Of a DNA stretch of 64,000 nucleotides, positions 23,730 to 35,957 are shown one piece after another. The DNA comes from Jacaranda mimosifolia (Eukaryota > Streptophyta > Magnoliopsida > Lamiales > Bignoniaceae): positions 27,195,744 to 27,259,743 of the forward strand of contig CM032123.1 of assembly GCA_018894105.1 (NCBI GenBank). The letters are read 5' to 3'. Every line of letters begins with the position of its first letter. The stretch's first letter is position 1. Below the pieces are notes generated by a model that had not been told where the DNA came from, ran no database searches, and worked only from the letters and a program-made list of their open reading frames with translations. The position numbers and the translations under genes were made by a program.

Positions 23730-23912
23730 AAATGAGAGCATTTTTGTCAATTTAGGTGGTTGGGGCGTTAACTCAAAATTGAAACTTGAGATGGGAAGCT
23801 TAAAATAAGAAATTGATGAGTGGAGACTGAACTCCAAAGTGAAAGTTAATTTGCAGATTTTTAAATAAGATGCCCATAAAAAAATTGAGCTGTATTGACT
23901 ATATTTCAATGA
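23730..23912. repeat. Right inverted terminal region of the probable MULE
   Basis: It is the partner of 13107-13420. Outer part: CTATATTTCAATGAA at 23898-23912. Inner part: GAGAGCATTTTTGTCAATTTAGGTGG, GTTAACTCAAAATTGAAACTTGAG, GGAGACTGAACTCC. Inside it, to about 23490, lies pyrimidine/purine-skewed leader-like sequence. Confidence 0.5.
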
Positions 23913-23924
23913 ACAAACACTGCA

Positions 23925-24530
23925 GTCATTGACCGCTTCGAGTATTTTTGTTTTCAAAAAATTAGTAACTGCTCTATGCTCGATCGGTGACTGCATTAGC
24001 AACCATCTTTATATGACCACGGATTTGATCACTAATTAGTGGCTAATTTTTATCTTAATCACTGATTTGGTCATTAATTAGTGACTGTACTTTTTTTCAG
24101 TCACTGATATTGGATACCACATAAATCGGCCATTGATTAATGATTGAATTATTTTTCAGTCACTAATTTGTGGTCAAATTTTGTTTTGATCATGCATTGA
24201 TGTTGTTACTTATTAGTGATCGTATTTTTCGGTCAATACCACAAATATAAAATTTTATTTTTTTGCATAGTTTGTAATATAAGAGAGTAAAATTTATTTA
24301 ATGCTCATATAAGTAAAAGTATTATATTTATTTAGATACATATATAAATAAAATTTCAAATTTAGTTATTTATTTTTAGCAATAATAATATGTATATATA
24401 TAAAGTATACAAATATATCTACTTACATATATTCATATATATTTATATATTTTAGTGAAATCTTTAGATGTATATATATATTTTCATACATTGATATATA
24501 ATTAATGATGAACGAAAATGGAGTAAGGGT
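23925..24530 (-). mobile_element. Fragment of the TTAGTGACC repeat family (reverse orientation)
   Basis: Repeated phrases such as TCACTAATTAGTG, TTGGTCATTAATTAGTGAC and TTTTTCAGTCACTAAT match the 3' half of the family at 42770-43180 in reverse complement. The junction phrase CACAAATATAAAATTTTATTTTTTTGCATA (24231-24260) is the exact complement of that copy. The sequence then continues as TA-rich simple DNA. One end only is present. Confidence 0.65.
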
Positions 24531-24642
24531 TCTTTCCGATGGTCAGTAGAGTTTTGGTTTTTTTTTTTACTTTTTTTTTTCCCCTTCTCTAGAACACAGT
24601 GTAGAGAATTTTTAGTTTTCTAATATTCTTGAAGTTTCACGA

Positions 24643-27537
24643 TGTGGCACCCCACTTAGGATAACCCTTAAGTTGAGATGTCATCAATTCAGACTTAAAT
24701 CATATGTATAGCATAACCAATACGCCTATAAAATTTCAATAAAACTCATAGATACAACATACTTCAAACTAAAAGTAGTACTACTTGAGTACCATATTAC
24801 GTGCCAAGTATTCCAACAACATTCAACAATCTAAAATTCTAAGCCTCTATTAAGTACAATCCCAAAGCAACAACTCATGAAACACAATATATACATGCCA
24901 TTTCAAATTCAAACTTAACATATCACAATGTCTCTAAGTCAAAGCTTAACTAGTAGATAAACCTATAAGTACACATATTCACCAACACCATTGCAAAACA
25001 GTTCCATCGGCCAAAGCATAAGCCCTCATTCCACTTTTATACCTGTTTGGGAAGGAAAATAATAACAAAAGGGTAAGTTCGAAGGACTTAGTGAAGGGTA
25101 ATTCAATAACAATCAGAACGGATTTGTCGAAGAAGAAATAATTCAACAGAATATTAACTAGCATGATGTTTCAATCAAAAACATTAATATGCCAGAACGT
25201 AAATAAATATTAGATGCAGCAAATAGAAACTTCTTCATCCTTGTTGCTCTATGAACAGAGTACAAACATAATCAAACAAACCCTAGCATAATATGTAATT
25301 CAAACAAACCTAAAGCATAACATGTATATTAGATTCTCCTTATTCCTTCCATACAGGACATGATTCTAAGTATGACAACTCAATTCATGACAGATGCCCA
25401 AGTTGACCACTCAACACATCACTGATACCTTAGTGTACGCTCAGCACATCACTAACACCTAAACGTACCGCTCAGCGTATCATAGACACCAAAGCATACC
25501 ACTTAGCGTATCCCAGGTATCCAAGCATCTCGTTGGGATTGGCCTTTGGCCCATACAAATATTTTCCCCGTACATGTCATGACCAGTTTTGCCGACAAAG
25601 CTAGACAACAATATATAGAACAATTTAAATAAGATGACAAAGTCAAACAGACGATATACAAAGCAATTCAAATATGGCAACAATGCTAACAATCATTATA
25701 CAGAATCAGACCTAAAAGTTAATCATGAATAGGCTGACAAGACTGTATATCAAGGAAAAAACAAGAAACTGGCAAGGCTACATAGAACTATAATAGATAA
25801 CAGAACGATAACAAATAAGACAAAATCAGAGTTCTGGGCACCAGAACGGACATGATCAAGTATGATAGGTAAACTCAATGAAATTCAACAATCAAGGAAA
25901 ACCCCCTACAGGGCTTATAGAATAATTAACAAATAATTCATCAAAGGATTCAGATAATTCCAAGAATTCAAACAATCATGAGATTCAAAAAATCAAGTCA
26001 CTTACTTCCTAGAAACAAAATAGGTTTAACCGTTACATGGCATACAAGAGAAGTACCAAATCAATAGACCCTTAAGGGAGTTTACAAAACAAATACCAAA
26101 TTAATAGACCCTCACCTCAATAGCCACTGATATGCTATCATAGTCTACAGATATGTAGGACCCAACTCCTCGTCACCTAGCCAAAAGAATAGATTTACTA
26201 TCAAAATCCTCATTTTTTTCTTATAATAGTAATTAATTGGGTAAAATTCTACTATCGATCGTTATACAATTGATATTATATTTGAGGGCTCGATTTCGAT
26301 ATTATCGAGAGGTGACAAGTTAATTACGCCGTTAATACTAGAATATTTACGAGGTTCATATTTGTCCCGATGAAGTGATATAATTAGGTCCTTAAATTAT
26401 ATAATTAACCTTGCAATGTTACACAAAGTCGATAATAATAGTCCACTATAATTAATAATCCAATTTTGTCACTTAGGTCTCAAATCCCTAAAATTAGGGT
26501 TTTAATCACCTTATTAGCTTAATTAACCTTGGTTTACATATAATACTACAAACCCCGATCCACTAGGCTTATATATATGTCCGTGCATGTGACTCATTTT
26601 TGGATCCCATATCATATTCTTTTATTTGCACTACAAAGTACAAGAATTAGAAGAAATATAACAATACAAGGTATTAAACCCCAATTTCGGCTATTTACCC
26701 AAGATTTTCATATGACCACCACATCGAGGCGAAGAAACTGCCTTAGTGCTGCCGCCTAAAAAGGTCACCACTACCATCGATCGATGCTCCTTAACCCCAG
26801 CAATCCAACTCCCAGGTCAATTTCAAGCTTCACCACCTAGAGAGTCGTCAATTGGGGCCTTAAAACCCTAGCACCGCTACTACCCGTTTTGTCCAATTTT
26901 GCCACCATCGATGAACAATTTCAAGAGCTGAAGGCACCAATATGTTCCTTGATCTGAGATCTACAAAACCTACCTTCCAACCACCAGCTTCTGCTATCGC
27001 AACCTTCGTTCTGCCGCTAACCATTGAAGCTCAGTTTCACGTCTCAATTTTTTGGTGGCCTTCCAATCAAAACAAGTTGCATGTTACACCGCTAGGTTCC
27101 TTGTGAGGTAAGGAAGAGTTTGGCTGGTTTAGTTTCCTAGTATCGATTGTCATTAGTGATGATCGCCAGAGAAGAAAGTGATGGTGCGCAGGTGGAAAAT
27201 AAAGAAGTTAGAGTGGAGGAAATGCTATATATAGAACAACTTTCAGGAATCTCCAATTAACCCCTAGAATTTCCTTCCATCTTTCAATTAAGTCCTCCAG
27301 AAAATCAACCATCTTCCAATTAAACCCCAACTTAATAAGTACCTTGAATTTGCCCATTTGACCTAAAATAATTCTATGTTGACCCATAGAATTTTTAAAT
27401 AATGATACAATTAAGTCTTTCCTATTCGTATTTTAACCACCAAAACTTTTTTTTTAGAATTAAATAAAATTTAATAAAACTTACAAAAATAACATTAAAA
27501 GAAATACCACCAATAATATGATTTCTAGGTTGTTACA
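24643..27537 (-). mobile_element. Solo LTR of a Tekay/Del-like Ty3/gypsy element (2895 bp)
   Basis: On the minus strand it begins TGTAACAACCTAG and ends GGGGTGCCACA, the same terminal layout as the three chromovirus LTRs at 31220, 38057 and 46095. It is flanked by CACGA (24638-24642) and CACAA (27538-27542), a 5-bp target duplication with one transition. Inside are counterparts of the LTR minisatellite (25400-25515) and of the pyrimidine-rich leader (27180-27250). No internal coding sequence adjoins it, so it likely formed by LTR-LTR recombination. Confidence 0.75.
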
Positions 27538-27542
27538 CACAA

Positions 27543-28560
27543 ATTCTTGCTAATGATTTTTTGTGCCCCATTTCTCTTTGAGGCTTAGTATTTGTGGTCT
27601 TTTTTTTTTTTTTTTTTTTTTTATGAGTTTTAGCCTATTAGGGTTTTGATATTTTTCTTGGTGGGTTTAGTAAATTAGGCTCTTTGGCCTTCTATTTATT
27701 TTGTTTATTTGATCTACTGGGCCTTTTTAGTCATTTTTTACCCTTGTGAACTTAATTAGTAATATCACCAAGTCACCCTATTTTTAATTTAAAAAATTAT
27801 TTTCATGTAGAAAATAATGTAAATATAGTAATAATTTTTATCTTACATCAATTTATTAAAATAAGATTATTAATTAATTAAATTTTACTGATCAAGTAAG
27901 TGTGTGAATTTGTATTTACCCAGCTTTCTTTTAAGTTGAGGTCAATATGTTTCAAAATTAAGGGGTTCTTAGAGTACGCCTCATTTGGTAATTTTACTTT
28001 CACTTAAGAATTTAGCAAAAATTTGGTCAAATTGAAGAGAGATAAAGGAGAAGGTATTTATGAGGGGTATTGAGATGAGTCCTCAAGGTAACTTTTTCAC
28101 ACTTAATCTTTTCCTTATTCTTTTACCTTACCTCTTAGATTTGCAAATTTTTGCCGAACTCCTTAGGGTTGGTTAAAATTTTCAAAATCTTGTTAAATCG
28201 AGCTATGTTAGAGAGTAGGTATGTTTTTAGTTTAAGTTGTTCGGGAGTTAAAATTTCAAAAAGTTGGCGGGGGGGAGCTGCTGCCAAGATGTCGCTGATA
28301 GGTGTCCGGTAGTAACATCTTTGGGACATCTACAACAGGTGCCCATTTCGAGCCATTGGCCAGCTATCGTACGAGTGGCCATAGCGGCAAGCTGCTTTAG
28401 GCAACTATAGTTTTTTTAGGCTCATTTTGGTTCACAAGGGTTGTTCCTCTTACGGTGTCATATCATATCTCAATTTTGTGAGTCCTCTATTACGCACACC
28501 ATCTGATCAAGTGTTAGTAAATGAAAGTGAGTCTCAAAATTCAAATAGTCGACATCTAAT
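27543..28560. other. Noncoding spacer
   Basis: A T-homopolymer of about 22 bases lies at 27601-27622. A short GC-rich patch at 28265-28400 (GGCGGGGGGGAGCTGC...) has no recognised function. No terminal repeats were identified. Confidence 0.35.
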
Positions 28561-28639
28561 TCATGAGTTTTTTTCTACATGATAGGTTAGTTCTTAGTCG
28601 AGAACAAAGGGTTTTTTTTTTTAGAAGGAGTCAGAAGAT

Positions 28640-29240
28640 GCTCTTATCATTGATAGTACTTTCATCCAAGTCGCAGAGATTCTATTCTCTACTCCTACCA
28701 GAGGAGTTCAAAATTTTGAACGTCGAATATGTGTATGAAGAATTTAAGTTTCTTTTTCTTTCCTCAAGTGATAAAATGGTTGTTCTTCCCAAATGGTACT
28801 TCACTATGTTCAGTAGTTATTTTAGTAGTATCTTTTCTTTACCCTTTGATCCTTTGTAGATAGACATACTAAGGAGCTAGAGGTATGTCTAGTTCAGTTT
28901 GTCTCCAACATCTTTACATATTTTGTAAGGTTTTGACAGCATTTGATTGACTTATGTCTTCTAGCTTCCTTAAATAGTTCTCATACTTTGTTTGTGGTGT
29001 GCAAGATGCCTAACAAACCCCTTTTTATACCTTTCCCAAATCTAATAGGAAGCTTTTGAGTACTTTGCCTTCTTTGTAAGGGCCTTGGAAGGAGAGATAT
29101 TTCATTATACGTAAAGAGGATTGGGTTCTCCTTCATGAGTAGGGCAGTTCTACACCTTAAGTTCATGTAAGTCAAGTTCAGCATGGCCATCACCAAAACT
29201 TTGAAGAGGTGGGATTATTTGACTGCCCCTTGGATGTGAC
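28640..29240 (+). pseudogene. Remnant of the Tat-type antisense-ORF domain (PF04195-like)
   Basis: In shifting frames the + strand shows KWYFTMFSSYFSSIFSLPFDP (28793-28855), ELEVCLVQFVSNIF (28875-28915), then LPSL*GPWKERYFIIRKEDW (about 29066-29125). The order and spacing mimic the domain in the Tat antisense ORF: a GLRFPLxPF box, a LxVSxxQLxPN box, and a GWKxRFFFVR box. No gag-pol sequence adjoins it. This is probably a scrap of another Tat-type element. The match is by eye and short. Confidence 0.4.
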
Positions 29241-29579
29241 TTACATGTTTCCAGTGGGTACCTAGTTTATTTTTCTTTTTGTTAATTGCCCATGCATATA
29301 TCTTGTTGCTGCATCTTTGCATTATTTTTAGCACTTATGCTCATTTCAGTGTTCTTTACTCTTCAGTAGAAAAGAAGTTTGACTTGTTGAGGATATGTAC
29401 TAAGAGGGCAATAGGAGGTTCACTCAATAGGTGTGTAGTAAAGTAGCGTTGCAGGGAGGCATCACCAGCATGGCGGCATCCAAGGCCCCCACATTGGCGG
29501 TCAAGTGAGGCACGTGTTCAGTCACCTTCAACAATGCATCAGTTTAGTGGAGGCGAGAAGTTTGAGGTGATGATTTTAC

Positions 29580-30070
29580 TCATGTGGACTTAATTAATCA
29601 TATAAATGATTTATAAGTGTATGTATAGATACATAAAACAATAAAATAAAAATAATAATTTTATATAAAGAAACAATATGATTATTACTTAACATATATA
29701 TATATACATGTCAATTAAACATATATTATGTGTATATATATTATGAGTAAATGTATATTGATATGTATATATATAATACAATCTAACATAATATAATATA
29801 TTAGTGAATGCATTTATTAGCATATACATGCATTCCGATATATAGGTACACTATTTATTACTATACATATTAGTATATATATATATGCCATTTTAATTGT
29901 GTGTATATATTATGAAAAATATGTCTAGAATTTAGAGATAATAGTTATAAATAAGTAATAAATATGGTTCCTTGTTAAATTGAAGAAAAAAATTATACAA
30001 ATATTAAATGAATAATTGTTATTCTTTTCAAATTTTAAAACTCAAAAGTAATAATGCTCTGAGAAAAACT
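29580..30070 (-). repeat. AT-rich fragment of the TTAGTGACC family interior
   Basis: TTATACAAATATTAAATGAATAATTG (29992-30017) and the surrounding bases match the reverse complement of 42090-42240. The rest is TA-rich. It carries no TTAGTGACC ends of its own and may be a displaced piece of the reversed copy whose end is at 23925-24530. Confidence 0.5.
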
Positions 30071-30319
30071 CTTTTTTTTTTTGGGCAGTGAAAATATTAA
30101 TTTGATTTACAGTACTATATTACTTTTGAATGGAAGAATTTGGTTTTTTGAGAGAAGAATATTTGAGGAAGAGAATTTTAAATAAGTCTATATTAGACAA
30201 CACTACAACAACATGAACCATTAAAGACACTAAAAAATACCATTTAAATAATGTTATATTGATAATTTTATATTTAATGATATTTTTTTAGAAGTGTCAA
30301 CTTGTAATGGTATAGCTAA

Positions 30320-30740
30320 AGGTATAAATGTCACTAAATTACCTTTGTTTTGGCATTAATAAAATGTAACAAAAATTTTATCAAATGACATGTTAAACTT
30401 TCATGGAAAATATATTAAATAACATGTTAAAGTGCCATTAAAAATTATTTTAAATGACATGCTAATATGCCACTAAAAATTGCATGCAGTGGCAGGTTAA
30501 AATGCCAAAAAAGTTTATTTAAATGACAAAGTAATTTGTCATAAAAAATACAATAAATAGCATATTAAAATATTACAAAAATACTTTTAAATGACATGCT
30601 AATGTGCCGCAAAAAATACATATAGTGATGTTAAAATGCCGCAAGAGATTCCTTTAGATGACATACTAACATGTCACAAAATTAATTAAATAACATGCTA
30701 AATTAAATGCAAAAAGATTCTTTTGAGTGGCATTTTAATC
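30320..30740. repeat. Subterminal repeats of the CACTA left end
   Basis: About seven diverged units of roughly 55-60 bp carry AAATGACATGCTAA(T/A)xTGCC(A/G)C(A/T)AAAAAT. Such repeats near the ends of CACTA elements are known transposase-binding regions in maize En/Spm. Binding is not shown here. Confidence 0.65.
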
Positions 30741-31219
30741 TACCTTTAGCACCCCACACATGAGATTCCAACATGATCCAATTGCTTTGTATAAGATTCG
30801 AATCTACAACATCTTACTTAAAAATATATGAGTTTACCGTTAAGTTACCTACCAAATATTCATTATAAATTTTAAAAAATATTATTATATTTTTATACTT
30901 TAAAAGCATATTTTATCTATGATTTAAATAAATGCTGGAAATTATTTTATTAAATTATATCTTTGAAAAAGTGTGAGACATTAAATTTAGACAAAAAATA
31001 TTTAAAAATATTGTGTATAGGTGAGGAGAAAAAATGGGCACAAACTTAAAATTTTCACACCTATTGGAAAAATACGGATAATTTAGTTGATACATTAAAA
31101 TTATATTAAGTAGTTAATTTAATCAATACATTATAATGTGATATACATTTACAAATATTATAGTTATTAATAACTATGTATACTTTATCAATTTTTGGGA
31201 TATTTACTCCATGCACACC

Positions 31220-34141
31220 TGTAACACCCCGAAAATTTCATGATTTATAAAATTTAATTTTTAATATTTAAATTTCAAGAATCTTATGTTATAATTGCTA
31301 ATTTGTTATTTTATTAAATTTTGGGGGTCAACTTGTTAGCAAGAAAACTTCAATTTTTAGAAATTTTAAAAGTTTGGGGTCAATCTAATATTTATCAAAA
31401 CCCAATTGAGCACTTTTTGAAAATATTGGGGTTTGCATGGAAGACGTATGGTCAACGGGGTCAAAGCCCTTTTTTCTAATAAATGCAAGGACTTAATTGA
31501 TGTTATTAAAAAAATTTGGGGTTAAATCTGAAAATTAAAACAATCAATTTATAAAAAATGACATTTGCCATTTTAGCCCCCCATTATTCCTCTTTCTCCT
31601 TCCCGTGACACCACTACCACCTCCAACGATCTTCACCAGCAGCCGGAAACTGCCCAAACTAAACCATTTAAACCCTTCCCCACACTCCCAGCTACACTCG
31701 CACACAACATGCATGGCAGTACGGGCAACAAGTCACTAGAAATGGAGAGCTGAAACTCGGCAGCAGTGGGTCTTGACGAGCAACGACGGAGCGTGGCCAA
31801 AACTCATTTTTGGGCAGTGACTTTGGAAGCTCTCGGCGTGAGGAAGTTGAAAACACCCTTGCATATAAGTTTGACGCGGCGACGGAGGAGGAATATGGCA
31901 AACAAAGGACGGTGGACAGAGAGACCCATTTGAAGATTAAGCTCGATTGAAGGCGATTTTGGCCGTGTAACTTGAAACTGATAGTGACATTGGACTCAGG
32001 AGGTTGAGATGAGCATTTTGGTGGTGATGTTGGTCTACTCTAGCGGCGGCAGCGAAGAGGCAGTTTTTCCTCCTCGACGCAACGAATGCAATCGTGTATT
32101 TGGTTTGTGGTTTCAGAACTCCAGTGGCGAATCTTGAAATTTAGTTTGTTGAGCCTTTATATATATGTATATATTGTACCTTACCTTTGGAAACCTTGTA
32201 TTATATGCCAAGAATGAGGATTTTGGATATGATTGGTGTGTATATATATGTGTGTGTGTGTGTAAGATTTCCATGCAATAAGAATATTCAATTAGTGGAC
32301 TCGAATATGTTATGCTAAATGTCAAATTTTGGATTTAATATTGGTACAAAGTGATTAATCTAAATTAATGATTATGTAATGTAAGAATAAGTGGCATTTG
32401 ATTAGGATTATTTAGATAGGGATTGGACTATTTTGTGTGGATTAGGATGATGATATGGTAATGAGTTTGCAATTAAGAACAAGATAAGATGTTGTTTTTG
32501 GAACCGATATAGAACATCATGGCTAATTGAAGAATAATCGATTTATTAGAGAGCTTTGTGTAGGTAGTACATATTAAACCTATGTAATCGTGTTGATCAA
32601 TACGTTAGTGATGTTAGAATACTCATGATGCAATTCTAGAAGGCTACTAGAGTTGAATAGGAGTTTTGACTATGTAAGTATTCTTTTGATTAGGTGATGA
32701 AGAAGTGGGTCCTGCCGATCTGTAGATTGTGATTTGTGGTTGTTTGCTGAAACTACAAGAGTTGAGGGTCTGCCAATCTGGCACTTCTCATACTATCTGT
32801 TATTGTGATGACCCCCATATAGGTTTTCTATTTCTATTTCGGTTTCTGTTTCTATTTTTGTTTCTATAATGTACTCTGATTTCTTTAAAATCCAAAAATT
32901 GCTTGAATTTCGATTGTTATTTGTTATCTGATATGAATACCTCTTTGAGGATTATTGTTTATCATTAATTTTGATTTTTGTTTGCTCTAGTGCCTAGAAC
33001 CTTATCTTTTATCTGTATTTCAATTGTCTATCTATCTCGCATCTGTATCGATCTGTATCATTCTCTGATACCTTGCTAGCATATTTCTTTATCTCTTTAG
33101 CTTTATTTGGCCATGTTGGCTTATCTGAGTTTGTTTGCTACTATCATGTTGCCTTAACGACGTATCTGTTCTGTTCTGTACTATTTTATCTTAGAATTGG
33201 TAGTATGCTAGGGACTTTCCCTTGGGCATTTGCACAAATAGTTGTGAGTTCTGTCATGTGTATGGAGAAAATGTGGGCCAAGGGCTGATCCAGGCAAAAT
33301 GTTTGGTTATGTGGGCATACCAGGGACTTTTCCTTGGGTGTCAACGATACGCTAGGGACTTTCCCTTGGGTGCTAGCGGTACGCTAGGGATTTCCCCTAG
33401 GTATTAGTAGTAGGCTAGGGGTTTCCCCCAGGCATCTGTGATGTGCTTTATGGTTCGTATGGGCAAGCTGTTATGCTTAGGTAAACTGATTTCTGACTAG
33501 TATAAGGTGATTCTGCAATGCATGTCTGTAGTCTTTTCTTGGAATGCATATGCTTTGGGTTTGTTTTGCCTGTCTAAATTCTGTCTGTCTGAAATCTATT
33601 CTTGGAGCAATAAGGCAGGAGAGTTTTATGTTTTGCTATGGTTACTGTCTGATTCTGAATCTGTCATGTTCTATATGTTTAATTGATGATTTGTTGAGTT
33701 GAACATTCCTCAATAGATCTCTTCTGTTATTCTTAAGTTTATCCCTTACCAAGTCTTTGGACTTACCCCCATATCTCTTGACCTTCTTAGATAGGTTTTG
33801 TTAATGATCTCTTACTTCAGGCTTGGAAGGTTGTAAATATGTTTTGTAATAGAAGAGGTGCTTAAACATGTGTATGAATCACTTTTACATTTAGTGGAAA
33901 CGTGGAGATGTTATGGGATGTCAAACTTGAACATATGGTTTGTAGTAGGTATGAAACGATGAATGATGAATTTGTGATGGTATGAAATTTGTTCTTTTAT
34001 TAAGATTTGCTAGGTTGATTCTATCTTTGATGATTTAAAAAAAAAAAATCTAATGGGCCTATTGTTTGAATTATGTATGAGATTTACGTCTGGACTGAGT
34101 GGTGCTTCAACTTAGGTACTACCCCAAGTGGAGGCGCTACA
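31220..34141 (+). repeat. LTR 1 (5' LTR) of the chromovirus
   Basis: It is 2922 bp, TGTAACACCCC...GCGCTACA. It matches LTR2 and LTR3 along its length, at about 6% difference in the first 280 bp by hand count. It carries a pyrimidine-rich leader with CCACC repeats (31570-31700), a TA/TG simple repeat with TATA-like motifs (32158-32265), and the ~31-bp minisatellite near 33320-33440. Confidence 0.85.
33319..33440. repeat. ~31-bp minisatellite inside the chromovirus LTR
   Basis: About four units of the form TACGCTAGGGACTTTCCCTTGGGTGTCAACGA lie in a row, with drift to AGGGGTTTCCCCC. The same block recurs in LTR2 (about 40205-40302) and LTR3 (about 48142-48245) with different unit number and order, and in reverse orientation in the solo LTR (25400-25515). 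Confidence 0.7.
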
Positions 34142-34960
34142 GAGATAGCTAGACCTCGTCTAAGGTTTGGTCTCAGTCCATAACCAAATCGTTGAATTTG
34201 CTAACTTTCATCTTGGCAATAAGTAAGGCGCTGCAGTATGAATAAGAACTACAAGAAATTCAAAAAATTGATGATAGGGCGGAAGGGAAGACCAACCTTA
34301 GGAGGACAAAGTTGTGCTAGCAAGAAACAACTTAGACTACAATCTGGGGGCACACCCTAACAAATTCCTAGGATTAATGAGATAATGAATCGAGCATATG
34401 ATAAGGCATTGGCACTGTGTGGGTTCTACTGGTCAACTAACCATGAAGAAGTGAACTGTTGGCGGAAGTAGGGCAACTATCTACGGTGTGGAAGCAGTCA
34501 ACATTTTCTTAAAGATTGCCCTGGAAAAGAAAAACCCAATGTCGGTCGAAAAAGAAAAGTAGAAAGTTCAAGCCCATGCTTATGCCCTGACCGAAGAGAA
34601 TACACCGGACCCCAGTGAGGTGCCCGAAGGTATGATTGCTATCACCGAAAATCTTGGTAAAGTATTATATGATCCTGGAGCATCCTATTCATTTACATCT
34701 ATTAATTTTTCTCAAAAATTAAATGTGCAACCCGAAACCATGACCTACCAAGTTGAAGTACAAACACTTTAGGAGTCAGGTTAGTCATAGATACCATGTA
34801 TCAGGATTGCCCAATTATGATCGAGGGTCGAGTGTATCCAGCCAATCTAACGAATGCCTATCTAAGGGTGTGACATAATTCTTGAGATGGATTGGCTATA
34901 CTATCATCAAACACAGGTGAATTGTTATACCAAGTGCATTACACTTAGGAAAACGACCTC
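34142..34960 (+). pseudogene. gag remnant and protease of the chromovirus
   Basis: A zinc-knuckle-like CWRK*GNYLRCGSSQHFLKDCP is at about 34456-34520, with the first part broken. The protease motif is DPGASYSFTS at 34671-34700, where the family has D-S/T-GATHSF, so the catalytic Asp and Gly remain but Ser/Thr is Pro. MDWLYYHQ follows at about 34887. Several stops lie between. Most of capsid is missing between the LTR and about 34250. Confidence 0.65.
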
Positions 34961-35019
34961 GATATCTTCACACCCTTTGGTAGATAATGCTTCTCCAATA
35001 CTAATCATATCAGCGTCAG

Positions 35020-35957
35020 AAGCTAAGCAGATTTTGAATGAAGATGGGCAAGGATTTTTAGCGTACCTCATTAATAAACCACAGGACATAGTTAGGATCG
35101 AGGACGTAGAAATAGTAGCGGAATACCTGGAGGTATTTCCTAACGAATTAAACTCACTCCCCCCAGACAAAGAGATAAAGTTTGCCATTCACACTCTACT
35201 GGGGGCTACGCTATTCTCCAAAACTCTATACCGAATGGCGCCTACTGAGCTTAAGGAGTTGAAAAGCCAACTGCAAGAGTTGCCAGAGAAGAATTTTATT
35301 AGACCTAGCACATCCCTTTGGGAGCCCCATTGCTATTCGTCAAGAAGAATGACGAGTCTTTAAGGATGTGCATCAACTATCGAGAATTAAAGAAGGCCAC
35401 TATCAAAATAAGTACCCTCTGCTACATATAGAGGAGTTATTTGACCTATTGCAAGGGTCAGGTATCTTTTCCAAGATGGACTTAAGATAGGGGTATTATC
35501 AACTAAAGATCAAAGAAGAAGATATCCCTAAGACAACTTTCAATTCTCGGTATGGTCACTTTTAGTTTGTAGTAATGCCGTTTGGTTTAACCAACACCCC
35601 GGCGGCATTCATGGAATTGACGCACCAGATTTTCAGGCCAAACTTGGACTAGTTTGTGGTCATCTTTATCAACGACATCCTAGTGTTCTCTAACACCAAA
35701 GAGGAACACAGAAAGCACTTACACATAGTTCTAAAAACTCTAAAAGAGCATAAGATGTATGCTAAGTTTAGTAAGTACGAGTTTTGGATTGAGAAAGTAA
35801 CCTTCTGGGTTATGTAATCACTCGAGGCGGGCTAGAAGTGGACCTTTCTAAAGTGGACCTTTCTAAAGTGGAAGTGATTGTCAATTGGAAAAAACCCAAA
35901 ATTATTATCGAAGTTTAGAGCTTTTTAGGATTGGCTAGTTACTATTGGAGATTTGTT
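35020..35957 (+). pseudogene. Reverse transcriptase of the chromovirus, broken
   Basis: Segments in order: EYLEVFPNELNSLPPDKEIKF (35120-35185), YRMAPTELKELKSQLQEL (35228-35285), then after a frameshift [22 protein letters not shown] (about 35335-35400), FSKMDLR*GYYQLKIKEEDIPKT (35468-35540), MPFGLTNTPAAF (35576-35611). The catalytic box is FINDILVFS at about 35668-35695. The family has FIDDILVYS, so one catalytic Asp is replaced by Asn. At least two frameshifts are present. Confidence 0.85.

Larger units (their letters stand above)
13107..23912 (-). mobile_element. Probable Mutator-like element (MULE) with diverged inverted ends and nested inserts
   Basis: Left (13107-13420) and right (23730-23912) flanks are related as inverted repeats. 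They share TTCATTGAAATATAGT, then a block containing GTTCAGTC(T/C)CC and a TTTGAGT(C/T)AAC core, then AAATGCTCT. Just inside the right end, on the minus strand, is an exon-like piece resembling the N-terminal PB1-type domain of plant MULE transposases (23164-23430). The central transposase, zinc knuckle and SWIM regions are not visible. I could not identify a clean 9-bp target duplication, so the outer limits are approximate. The interior also holds LTR fragments and two tandem arrays. Confidence 0.45.

Noticed and set aside
23523..24002. 159-codon minus-strand ORF
   Set aside because: It crosses the inverted terminal region of the probable MULE and the start of another repeat, so it cannot be one conserved gene.
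28563..28859. 98-codon plus-strand ORF as a host gene
   Set aside because: Its second half belongs to a PF04195-like transposon remnant that continues past the stop in other frames.
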